Assembly: GCF_020497125.1 (NCBI RefSeq)
Contig: NC_059084.1
Span: 38,386,399 to 38,450,398 of the forward strand
DNA length: 64,000 nucleotides
Source of the DNA: Mauremys mutica
Lineage: Eukaryota > Chordata > Testudines > Geoemydidae
Reading direction: 5' to 3'
The position numbers were made by a program, and so were the translations under genes. The notes beneath the pieces were generated by a model, which searched no databases, was not told where the DNA came from, and worked only from the letters and a program-made list of their open reading frames with translations. Below, piece after piece: positions 54,560 to 64,000 of this stretch. Every line of letters begins with the position of its first letter. Position 1 is the first letter of the stretch.

Positions 54560-55935
54560 TGCCCCAAGTGACTAGTGAGGAGACATTCCTGTATCCCCAC
54601 TATTCCTTCCCCAGTTTCCTCCTCTGGGTCTCCTCCTAAGACACATTTCTCTGTGCTCCCTAGAGCCCTTTACATCCCTGTGTCTCTTTACATCAAGATG
54701 CAGCTCCAACTTCTGTAACAGCAGAGGAGTTGAGACCAGGAAATTGCCAGGTGGTAGTTTGTGAGAACACAAACGACCCAGCGTGTGTGCGTGTGTGCGT
54801 GTGCGCGTGCGCGCGTGTGTGTGTGTTCGTTCGTTCGTTCCCCAGGCTGGTGAGACACAAAGATCAGTTATGGGAAAGCTGCTGGGAAAGGGTGAATCTG
54901 ATCAAAAGGTAAACAGACCTAGCCCAGAGAGCACAGATCACAGCCCTCTAGCGGGCAGGGAAGGACTCAGTGCTGGAAGGGGGAACACAGGGTAAAACTT
55001 GCACCAGCCCTGAACAGAGGGCGTGATATCATAATGATACTTGTAAAAGCACAGCTGAGATCAAATTTTTAATATTAATGTTAAGTTTTGGGATAAGAAT
55101 TTTGTTACTGATGTTAACCCTTATGGTAATGCTACTTTTAAATTAAATACCTGTAAACAGGTTAAAAGCTTTACCACAGGAGAGAAACCATTAAAAAAAC
55201 ACCTTGTTTGCTGTGTGTGAATGGGGAAACTGAGGCACGCTGCCTCATGACCTGTTGTGAAAAAATTGACCACACCTTTGAATTTAGAATCAGGCAGCCT
55301 GAGGCACTTTATTGGAGTACAAACATGCATGCAGGGAGAGAGGTAGCATTTTCCCCTGTAAGGGTTAAGCTTCCCTCTGCCTGTTACAAATTTTACCAAG
55401 CTTATAAAGGTTAAAACCGCAAATTAGGCAAGCTACTTCAATCTTCTTCCATATATGGTTTTTCCTTTCATTGTTTCTGGGCAGTTTTTGTTGGTGGTCT
55501 GCCAGTCTTAAGACCCTTTTCTTTGCGGTTACTTATGCCAGCTAAAATTCATACAGCAATCAAAAAAACAAGCTGAACACTCCTATCTTATTTCCTTCTT
55601 TCGGTTCCTTATTTTCCCTGAATGCCCTTTATACAGATAAACATATTAATGCAAAAATGCAAACCTTGGCTTTATATATCACAATTGTTTAGACTATAGG
55701 CCTTTGGGCCTACTACAATAAAAGCTGCAAGCAAATAATAACCTAGGCTGGACAGGTGGGGCAAATTTTCCCTATCAGACCTTAATGGCTGGATGCCAAG
55801 AGAACTATAAGAACAAACTGCCTTTGAGATAGTCAGTGACTAACCCTCTTGCAGTAAACTAAGAGGGGAGGAGTGATGCTCTGTACCTTGGGGGAACACC
55901 CAACACCTCCATGTTCATCTTTATAAAATGATTGT
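54560..55935. other. Mostly unrecognised, one microsatellite
   Basis: A (GT/GC)n and (TTCG)n run is at 54783-54840. The segment 55120-55420 has repeat-like AGGCACGCTGCCTCA and TGAGGCACTTTATTGG, possibly a decayed LTR. No gene. Confidence 0.4.
54783..54840. repeat. (GT/GC)n and (TTCG)n microsatellite
   Basis: Alternating GTGTGC units followed by four TTCG-type units, potentially Z-DNA-forming. Confidence 0.85.
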
Positions 55936-56625
55936 GTGGTATCCAGTGCAAAGTTTGTCATGCTGGGTGTTTTCGGAAGGTTCATGATGCACTGAGCATG
56001 GTTGTTATAGTGATGTTATAGTAATTGTTACAGTAATTGTTACAGTAAGGTTATAGGTTATAATTTCATGTATATAGTTATGAGGCTGAAAATGTAGCCT
56101 CATGGCTTAAAGCAAGCTCAGGCAAAAACTCTCCAAGAACAGAGAGGCAGTTCACACCTTGTCAGGGCATAGATGGGAGAAACCCAGCCCAGTCTCACAG
56201 GAACAATGGACACTGGCTTAGGCAGCAACAAAAGAATCCGTTAAACTCTCGAGGGAGTCAACCCCCTACCTTTGGGCAGTTTGGGACTGTGATGATGTAA
56301 TGCTCACCTGACTCTGAAGGGGACAAAGCCAAGAGGAAAGAAAGGACATGATAAAAGGGAGAGACATTTGCCATGCTTTCTCTCTTCCATCTACATCTAC
56401 AGACACCACCACCACCACCAAGTGACTGAAAGGCTGATCAAAGGGGAGAGCCTGGCTGAAAAGTAACCAGCCAGCCTCTGATGAGAAGCAACTAAGTTTT
56501 TAAGGACATTGAAAGTGTTAAGATCAGCTTAGAATGTGTTTTGCTTTTATTTAATTTGATCAAATCTGACTTCTTGTGCTTTGACTTATAGTCACTTAAA
56601 ATCTATCTTTATAGTTAATACATAG
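55936..56625 (+). repeat. Probable LTR, boundaries unresolved
   Basis: Dispersed-repeat-like sequence with tandem GTTATAGTAATTGTTACAG, a TATA-like GATAAAAGGG at about 56348 and a CACCACCAC run at 56404-56420. No flanking duplication established. Confidence 0.35.
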
Positions 56626-57607
56626 AATCATAGAATCATAGAATCTCAGGGTTGGAAGGGACCTCAGGAGGTCATCAAGTCCAACCCCCTGCTCAAAGCA
56701 GGACCAATTCCCAACTAAATCATCCCAGCCAGGGCTTTGTCAAGCCTGACCTTAGAAACCTCTAAGGAAGGAGATTCCACCACCTCGCTAAGTAACCCAT
56801 TCCAGTGCTTCACCACCCTCCTAGTGAAAAAGTTTTTCCTAATATCCAATCTAAACCTCCCCTACTGCAACTTGAGACCATTACTCCTTGTTCTGTCATA
56901 TGCTACCATTGAGAACAGTCTAGATCCATCCTCTTTGGAACCCCCTTTCAGGTAGTTGAAAGCAGCTATCAAATCCCCCCTCATTCTTCTCTTCTGCAGA
57001 CTAAACAATCCCAGTTCCCTCAGCCTCTCCTCATAAGTCATGTGCTCCAGCCCCCTAATCATTTTTGTTGCCCTCCGCTGGACTCTTTCCAATTTTTCCA
57101 CATCCTTCTTGTAGTGTGGGGCCCAAAACTGGACACAGTACTCCAGATGAGGCCTCACCAATGTCAAATAGAGGGGAATGATCACGTCCGTCAATCTGCT
57201 GGCAATGCTTCTACTTATACAGCCCAAAATGCCGTTAGCCTTCTTGGCAACAAGGGCACACTGTTGACTCATATCCAGCTTGTCGTCCACTGTAACCCCT
57301 AGGTCCTTTTCTGCAGAACTGCTTCCTAGCCATTTGGTCCCTAGTCTGTAAGAGTGAATGGGATTCTTCCGTTCTAAGTGGCAGGACTCTGCACTTGTCC
57401 TTGTTGAACCTCATCAGGTTTCTTTTGGCCAAGTCCTCTAATTTGTCTAGATCCCTCTGTATCCTATCCCTCCCCTCCAGCGTATCTACCACTCCTCCCA
57501 GTTTAGTGTCATCTGCAAACTTGCTGAGGGTGCAATCCACGCCATCCTCCAGATGATTAATGAAGATATTGAACAAAACTGGCCCCAGGACCGACCCTTG
57601 GGGCATT
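56626..57607 (-). repeat. CR1 LINE, 5'-truncated
   Basis: On the minus strand from 57607: [79 protein letters not shown], then the 3' tail GGTTGGACTTGATGACC and the ATTCTATG repeats at 56626-56645. It is the 3' third of a CR1 close to the one at 17424-21467; its frame is broken near 57290. Confidence 0.85.
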
Positions 57608-58380
57608 CTCCATTTGCCAACAGCTGAGGGAACGTCCGGCTTGTTTCTGGGAGGCTGTATAATTTCCTGTTACAATCTCCTGGCGGTTTCAGTCCTGCGG
57701 GCCTGGCTCAGGGAAGGGCCCAGCATCTTGCCGATCCAGCTGCACCCACGAGGAGGAGGATTGCCGGCAGGAGAAGAGGGTTATAATTTCGTATAAATCA
57801 ACATATTTCATGCAAAACAGGGGGCTCTCAAGGAGTTTTCTGGATAGGAAAAAGCACATTGCAATGAACATTTTCACTGTTTTCTGATCTCAATTTGTGT
57901 CTTGATTCTGTTGTCAAATATCTAAAAAAAACAAAAAAAAACCCCAACTTTTTGGATTATTCCCCCCCCCCTTTGTTTTCTTCTTTTTAAACATTTTCCC
58001 CACTGGACATGCAGGTGAGGGGACTTACATTGTCCCTCTAATCCAGTGGGCTCCAAACTGTGGGGCGTGCCCCTCTAGGAGGGGTGGAACATTGTTGGGG
58101 GGGGCGCGGCACGCCTGGGGCAGCCTGCTGGGGGCGGGGAGCGAGTGCCACAGAGCCCCGCTCTGCGCCCAGCTCCACTCTGTCCCCAGCCCCAGCTGCT
58201 GCTCCCCTCCCAGCCCCCTGGCCCCAGCTTAGGGTTGCCAGGTGTCCAGTTTTCGACTGGATGGGGACCTGACTAAGAGCCCGGTTACCTGTCACTGAGG
58301 GACAGGAAGCCTGGAGGAGTATTTAGATACGGCTCCAGGAAAAGAGGTAATGGCAGCTCCCCTGTCCTGCCCTGAGTGCC
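57608..58380. other. Nothing clear; GC-rich element start
   Basis: 57608-58000 is unassigned. From about 58040 GC-rich sequence (CAAACTGTGGGGCGTGCCCC) resembles hAT-type flanks and leads into the minisatellite. Confidence 0.35.
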
Positions 58381-59390
58381 ATAGGCGCCAACTCTGTGGG
58401 TGCTCCAGGGCAGGAGCCATAGGCACCAACTCTGTGGGTGCTCCAGGGCAGGAGCCATAGGCACCAACTCTGTGGGTGCTCCAGGGCTGGAGCCATAGGC
58501 ACCGACTCCGTGGGTGCTCCAGGGCTGGAGCCATAGGCACCGACTCCGTGGGTGCTCCAGGGCAGGAGCCATAGGCACTGACTCCGTGGGTGCTCCAGGG
58601 CTGGAGCCATAGGCACCAACTCTGTGGGTGCTTCAGGGCTGGAGCCATTGGCGCTGGCTCTGTGGGTGCTCCAGGGGTTGGAGCCATAGGCACCAACTCT
58701 GTGGGTGCTCCAGGGCTGGAGCCATAGGCACCGACTCCGTGGGTGCTCCAGGGCTGGAGCCATGGGCACTGACTCCATGGGTGCTCCAGGGCAGGAGCCA
58801 TTGGCGCTGGCTCTGTGGGTGCTCCAGGGCTGGAGCCATAGGCACCAACTCTGTGGGTGCTCCAGGGCTGGAGCCATAGGCACCGACTCCGTGGGTGCTC
58901 CAGGGCAGGAGCCATAGGCACTGACTCCGTGGGTGCTCCAGGGCTGGAGCCATAGGCACCAACTCTGTGGGTGCTCCAGGGCTGGAGCCATAGGCACTGA
59001 CTCCATGGGTGCTCCAGGGCAGGAGCTATAAGTGCCGACTCTGTGGTGCTCCAGGGCTGGAGCCATAGGCACCAACTCTGTGGGTGCTTCAGGGCTGGAG
59101 CCATTGGCGCTGGCTCTGTGGGTGCTCCAGGGGTTGGAGCCATAGGCGCCGACTCCATGGGTGCTCCGAGGCAGGAGCCATAGGTGCCGACTCTGTGGTG
59201 CTCCAGGGCTGGAGCCATAGGTGCCGACTCTGTGGTGCTCCAGGGGTTGGAGCCATAGGCGCCGACTCTGTGGTGCTCCAGGGCTGGAGCCATAGGCACC
59301 GACTCCGTGGTGCTCCAGGGCTGGAGCCATAGGCACCGACTCCGTGGTGCTCCAGGGCTGGAGCACCCACAGGGAAAAATTGGTGGGTGC
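58381..59390. repeat. 38-bp minisatellite, about 26 units
   Basis: Unit ATAGGCACCAACTCTGTGGG + TGCTCCAGGGCTGGAGCC, period 38 bp at the left end (58381, 58419, 58457), with 37-39-bp variants to the right. Because 38 is not a multiple of three, a stop-free unit gives open frames in several phases: a 384-codon and a 347-codon minus-strand frame arise this way. Confidence 0.95.
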
Positions 59391-59492
59391 TCAGCCCCCA
59401 CTGGCAGCTCTCTGCCACAGCTCCCCCCACTCCAGCTCACCTCCACTCCACCTCCTCCCCTGAGCGTGCTGCCAATGCTCCAGTTCTCCCAC

Positions 59493-59636
59493 CAGGGCCG
59501 GCTCTACCATTTTTGCTGCCCCAAGGAGGGAAAGAAAAAAAAAGCTGCCCAGACTCTGCTGCCCCAAGAATGGAGGGAGTGCCGCCGTGCCGCCCCAGGC
59601 ACATGCTTCCTCCACTGGTGCCTGGAGCCAGCCCTG
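59493..59636. mobile_element. hAT MITE
   Basis: CAGGGCCGGCTCTACC ... GGAGCCAGCCCTG, flanks TCTCCCAC and TCTCCCCC (7 of 8). Confidence 0.75.
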
Positions 59637-59649
59637 TCTCCCCCTCCCT

Positions 59650-59940
59650 CCCAGGCTTGCCGCGAATCAGCTGTTTCCGTGGCGAGCCTGGGAGGGAGGG
59701 GGAGAAGTGGAGTGGCAGCACAGTCGGGAGTGGAGGTGAACTGGAGGGGGAGGGCCGCAGGAAAGGAAGTAACCTTGATGCGGGGTGGTGCAGAGGAACT
59801 GCTCCCTGCCCCAGCCCACCTCTGCTCTGCCTCCTCCCCCGAGTGCGCTGCCACTCCGCTTCTCCCCCTCCCTCCCAGGCTGGCCGCGGAAACAGCTGAT
59901 TCGCGATGAGCCTGGGAGGGAGGGGGAGGAAATCCATCGC
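59650..59940. repeat. GC-rich nested palindromes
   Basis: A block CCAGGCTTGCCGCGAATCAG ... CGAGCCTGGGAGGG at 59652-59700 recurs inverted at about 59870-59925. Each block is itself an imperfect palindrome around AATCAGCTGTTTCC. Related to the palindrome in 53391-53936. Could form cruciform DNA. Confidence 0.7.
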
Positions 59941-60059
59941 GTGCCGGGGGAGGAGGCGAGGCTGGGGATTTGGGGAAGGGGTGGAGTTGGGGCAGGGCTG
60001 GGGACCGGAGGCGTGAGCACCCACCAAAGCCTGGTAAAGTTGGCAGCTATGGCTGGAGC

Positions 60060-60182
60060 CAGGGTGACCAGATGTCTCAATTTTATAGGGACTGTCTGGA
60101 TTTTTGGGTCTTTTTCTTATATAGGCTCCTATTACCCCCCACCTCTGGCTGGATTTTTCACATTTGCTGTCTGGTCACCCTA
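60060..60182. mobile_element. Short hAT-like MITE (AGGGTGACCAGA termini)
   Basis: CAGGGTGACCAGATG ... TGTCTGGTCACCCTA, 123 bp, flanked by GCTGGAGC on both sides (60052-60059, 60183-60190), a perfect 8-bp duplication. Confidence 0.88.
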
Positions 60183-60190
60183 GCTGGAGC

Positions 60191-61021
60191 ACCCATGGAA
60201 ACAAAGAGTGGGTGCTCTGCACCCACCAGGACTATCAGTTGTGGCTGCTGCAAATCAGCTCTCGCATGCATAGCCCCATGAACTTTTGATGGGCAGCTGG
60301 ATTAGCTGTTTCTAGTCAATCTACTGTAGTGCGCAGCCGCCAATCAGCTGTTTTTGCAGGGAGCCAGCAGGTGAGCGGCGTGTGACTGCAGTTTCGAACC
60401 CAGCTCCCAGGGCAGGCGGAAGTGGTCCGTTTCCAGGGCAGAGCAGGCCTTCACTCCTCCCTGAGCAAGAAGTGGAGGCGGCTGTCCCACAGGAGCTGAA
60501 GCAGCAGCTCCTCTTTCCCCCTCAGCTCTGGGAAATGTGCAGGCTGCTGCTGCTCCGAGGCTGGGAGCAGGCGAGCTGTCTGCATTGCTCTGCCCGTCCC
60601 ACCCCTTCGCACACAGCGGGCGTCTGTAATGAGTTTCTCAAATGCCCCCTCACTCAGGCTGAGCGGCTGAGAGCCTGGGCGAGGTAGAAATCCGCCCCCC
60701 CCACGGCAGCCAGCAGCAGCGCTAGCAGCGCCTGCGCCAGAGGTGCACTCAAAGCACTTCATGTGGGTAAATAGATCCCACCCAGTGGATAGGATGAGAC
60801 CCAGGCGAGAGCAGTGTCTGCCTAACCTTGGCTGAGAGAAGGGACCTGGTGAGTGCTGATCTCAAGTCTAAAGCTGATTGGTTTTATTTTCAGCGTCACA
60901 GGCAGTGCTTCCCTGAGACATTTCAGTTGCTCTTGATGGAAATCAGAGGAAGTATTGTACATACGTCTGCTTCTCAATCTTTTTTCTTGAAATACTCAAT
61001 GGATCCTGAGGACTTTTGTTA
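60191..61021. other. Nothing clear
   Basis: GC-rich to about 60740, probably repeat-derived (GGGTGCTCTGCACCCACC). No gene recognised. Confidence 0.35.
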
Positions 61022-61043
61022 ATAAACAAACAAACAAACAAAA
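61022..61043. repeat. (AAAC)n microsatellite
   Basis: Five AAAC-type units. Confidence 0.85.
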
Positions 61044-61129
61044 CCCCTCCCGGTGTGCTCTTAATTCTACCTGGTTGTTACAGCCTTAGAAAAGGTCTCT
61101 TTAGTAACTTTCTTAACATTTGAAAAAAA

Positions 61130-61330
61130 CAAAATATGGAGTACTTGTGGCACCTTAGAGACTAACAAATGTATTTGGGCATAAGCTTTCGTGGGTTACA
61201 GCCCACTTCATCGGGTGCATGCAGTGGAAAATGCAGTAGGAAGACATATATACACAGAGGACATGAAAAAATGGGTGGTGCCATACTAACTAAAACGAGA
61301 GTAATCAGTTAAGGTGGGCTATTATCAGCA
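61130..61330 (-). repeat. Retroelement 3' fragment with hammerhead-like motif
   Basis: Read on the minus strand: CCGATGA (61214-61208), stem GTGGG/CCCAC with loop CTGTAA, GAAA (61190-61187), then GC-TTAT-GC. It departs from the hammerhead core at U4 (C) and by one extra A before stem II. The tail GTTAGTCTCTAAGGTGCCAC is shared with 27240-27270. Confidence 0.5.
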
Positions 61331-61557
61331 GGGTCATTACACAAAGTAAAACCTATTTATACTTATATAACATATAATAAGTAATGTAAATCTATACCCT
61401 AGCTCTTTCATACTAAGTTCCCGCTGAAAACCCATCTTGTATGTGATCTATAATTGTTTCACCTTGCAGAGAAAATGGGGAACCCTCCCCACAATTTCTC
61501 ATATATTTTAATTCCTTCCCCAACTGGTAAATTGTGGGGAAAAAGGTTTTAATTTAA

Positions 61558-61558
<1 letters not shown>

Positions 61559-61604
<46 letters not shown>

Positions 61605-61605
61605 T
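61559..61605. repeat. (TTTC)n microsatellite
   Basis: About eleven TTTC units. Confidence 0.95.
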
Positions 61606-61994
61606 TGTATTGTCATTTTCATGCGAGTGTTCCATGGAAAATTTTGAGTTTTGTGGGAAACCTGAAATTTTCCCCCTAGTTTACAGCACTCTGTCAGCTG
61701 CTGAGAACCACCAAAAACCTTTGGCCAAACTCTTTTCAGTTTTGTGATGAAAAATGGAACTCTTTCCAGGCAATCAGACCCTTTTCACAAAAATTCACAT
61801 TTAGTCGAAAACCCAAGTTTCCATCAAAAAATGTTCTAATAGAAATTTTTTGACCAGCCCTTCTTGGAGGAATATACAGGCCCACAAACACTTGGGAAGG
61901 GGAAAATATTATTTCAATGAGACCGAAACACTCACTGCTGATAACATTTAATGGTCTGTTTCCTTTACTGCATATGGCTTCCCTCTCTGTACAG

Positions 61995-62455
61995 AGCTCT
62001 TTCCAACCTTGATTTTCATAGATTCATAGATTCTAAGGCCAGAAGGGTCCATTGTGATAATCTAGTCTGACTTCCTGGAGAACACAGACCAGAGACATGC
62101 CCCCAAAATAATTCCTAGAGCAGATCGGTTAGAAAACTATCCCATCTTGATTTAAAAATTGTAAGTGATGGGGAATACCTTATTTCCAGTCTGATTTTGT
62201 CTAGCTTCATCTTCCAGCCATTGGATGTTAGACCTTTGTCTGCTAGATTGAACTATCCATTATTAAATATTTGTTCCCCAGGTTAGTGCTTACAGACTAG
62301 GATCAAGTCACTCCTGAACCTTCTCTTTGCTGAGCTGAATAGATTGTGCTCCGTGAGTCTATCACCATCAGGCATGTTTTCTAAACCATTAATCATTCTT
62401 GTGGCTCTTCTTTGAACCCTCTCCAATTTTACCTCAATTCCTTTGAAGTGGACTT
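61995..62455 (-). repeat. CR1-related LINE 3' fragment
   Basis: CATAGATTCATAGATTCTAAGGCCAGAAGG..AATCTAGTCTGAC at the left is a reversed LINE tail; the rest (TCTTTGAACCCTCTCCAATTTT) matches the reversed coding region RGLE...-type CR1 sequence. Truncated and non-coding. Confidence 0.65.
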
Positions 62456-62984
62456 CTCTGAATGGCCAACAATTTAATCAACAGGGGGATTGTCCCCTAT
62501 TGATGGATGTAATCCTCCTCACATACTCACAAGCCTTTCTGTCTCACTGCCACTTATTTTCCCTTCTGGGTCAACTTTTGTATCTCACCCGTTCTTCTAT
62601 TTTCCAGAGTGAAAGCTTTAAGGCTTCAATTTAGAGAGATGTTGAAGGGAATTGGACACTCAATTCTGATGAATGTTAATGGGAAGTGGGCATCCAAATC
62701 CCTTAGGTTGCTTTGAAAGTCTCAGCTGAAGAAGATAAAGTGCTATGCACCTAAAATGGCTCTGGATTGGGGTGAATAGAGTTAGCTTGTCTCTGGCCAG
62801 TGCTTTTCCTGAGCAACTGCAGTCTTCCTGAGCTACCGAGACTGTCCAGAGATTTCTGGGAGCAGACTCCCTGCACAAAGGTCAATGGAGGCTTGAATGG
62901 AGAGGTGTAGAGATGTGAAGGGGATACCCTCATCCTTGCAAGCTGCCTTCCTTTATTTCTCCATAACCCGCATTGCCAACGTGA

Positions 62985-63445
62985 TTTGTGCTTTCTTTGC
63001 CTTTCTGCGGCTCTCCTGAAAGCAACCATTTCTTCTAACCATGACAATGATGGAATTGTCATTTGCACACACCTATTGGAATAAGATAACTATGTTCACA
63101 GGTGCCTTATTCTTTGCAGACCCCCACCCCTTTCTTCTCATACTTATCTCTGATATTAAAAGAATCTGCACTGTCCTGAAGATGCTGGCAGCTGAAGGCA
63201 GACATAAGGCCTTCTCCACCTGCTCCTCACACCTCCTTGGGGTGACTCTGTTCCATGGCTCAGGAACGGTTGTGTATTTACAACCGAAATCAACTGGCTC
63301 AAGGGACATTGACAAACTCCTCTTCCTTATCTACACAGGTCTTGTTCCGATGCTTAACCCCATCATCTACAGGCTGAGGAACAGGGAAGTGAAAGGTGCC
63401 ATTTGGAAGCTTTTAGGTCAAAAATTATTGGGCAAAACTACATGA
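62985..63445 (+). pseudogene. Olfactory receptor pseudogene (C-terminal half)
   Basis: LSLPFCGSPESNHFF (end of extracellular loop 2) is followed by a frameshift at about 63036, then a frame 63041-63445 with SFAHTYWNKI and TM5, the TM6 motif KAFSTCSSHL and the TM7 motif PMLNPIIYRLRNREVKGAI with a short tail. These are olfactory receptor signatures. TM1-TM4 are not recognisable upstream, so this is a 5'-truncated, frameshifted copy. It may border an olfactory receptor cluster outside the window. Confidence 0.85.
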
Positions 63446-64000
63446 GAAGCTCCTTTGGACATGTTCCAAATACCCTGACACATTGTTCATTCTTCTGGGT
63501 AATTTACTGAATCTTCCAGACTGATTCCAGTTTCCTCAAGGAAATATCTGGGTTTCTTCTGATAATTTTTTTGTCTCCTTACAGATTTCTGAAAATATTT
63601 TACAGATTGCAAAAGACACTGCAAAAAACCATCAGCGACATATCAAGCAATGTTCCACATCCCTGAAGAGGCATTCTAGACCCGTCAGATTATATTCTAG
63701 CCCATTAGATATTTCTCAATAGCTATGAAACAGATTGTGGTGATGGATTCCAGATTGCTCAAGACTCAGTCTAGAGAACACAAGACACTGTAAAGATTAG
63801 CCAAGAATGTTCCAGGATCCTTCAGCTCCATTCAATAGTCTTTTACACCACTGCAGTTTTCAAAGGGTGTTAGGGAAGTCAGGCACCCAACTCTCTGAGT
63901 TGGGTACCTAGCTCCCTTAGACATGTTTGAAAATCTGAGCTATATGGTCTGTTTCTTGTATTGATCACAATCAATTACATTTTAACAAATAGAAAAATAT
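63446..64000. other. Nothing recognised
   Basis: No gene or definable repeat to the end of the window. Confidence 0.4.

Noticed and set aside
58292..59446. 384-codon minus-strand open frame, and the 347-codon frame beside it
   Set aside because: Both are read-through of the 38-bp minisatellite in different phases; no start context, splice sites or domain.
59387..60080. Overlapping 116- to 200-codon frames on both strands
   Set aside because: GC-rich palindromic MITE sequence; no family resemblance and the frames mirror each other.

Overview
The window is vertebrate genomic DNA, almost certainly from a cryptodiran turtle. The evidence is a tRNA-derived SINE with a CR1-type tail (Cry family architecture) at about 23291-24560, abundant CR1 LINEs whose ORF1 carries an esterase domain, Harbinger and hAT MITEs, and a long, intron-rich, repeat-filled layout. 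No bacterial-style operons are present. This assignment rests on repeat anatomy only; no database search was run.

The main host gene is on the minus strand, from about 51.8 kb down to 27.4 kb. It is a family 6 glycosyltransferase most like ABO. Six exons are supported by splice sites, phase and length: 46490-46564 (signal anchor), 41575-41613 and 32131-32169 (stem), 30366-30401 (36 bp), 29379-29513 (135 bp) and 27440-28124 (catalytic). They join in frame into 332 codons. A likely first exon ends at 51739 inside a CpG-rich promoter with three ZNF143-type sites at 29-bp spacing. The two 39-bp stem exons are copies of each other, produced by a tandem duplication with units 31229-40004 and 40005-about 42899. 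A degenerate olfactory receptor pseudogene lies at 62985-63445 (+).

Nearly everything else is nested mobile DNA. 0-6.3 kb: end of a Harbinger transposon with an open transposase reading frame, inserted in an LTR; an unexplained AT-rich stretch; and a degenerate viral-envelope-like reading frame. 6.3-21.5 kb: one near full-length CR1 LINE split by three insertions: a 2.2-kb TIR element, a Harbinger MITE, and a 7.7-kb gammaretrovirus-like provirus (minus strand, tRNA-Pro primer site, paired 473-bp LTRs, 4-bp target duplication). 21.5-27.4 kb: a GC-rich hAT-like element, a long unclassified repeat holding the SINE, a solo LTR inside that SINE, a hAT transposase remnant, and a retroelement fragment with a hammerhead-ribozyme-like fold.

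27.4-51.8 kb: the ABO-like gene, with introns filled by the tandem duplication, a gypsy-like element (tRNA-Ser primer site, SCAN/CA-like Gag with a damaged zinc knuckle), a second LINE lineage inserted in that gag, four solo LTR-like insertions, two hAT MITEs with perfect 8-bp target duplications, and CR1 fragments. 50.7-52.4 kb: G/C-rich minisatellites around the promoter. 52.9-64 kb: more Harbinger and hAT MITEs, a truncated CR1, a 38-bp minisatellite of about 26 units, palindromic GC-rich elements, microsatellites, LINE tails and the receptor pseudogene.
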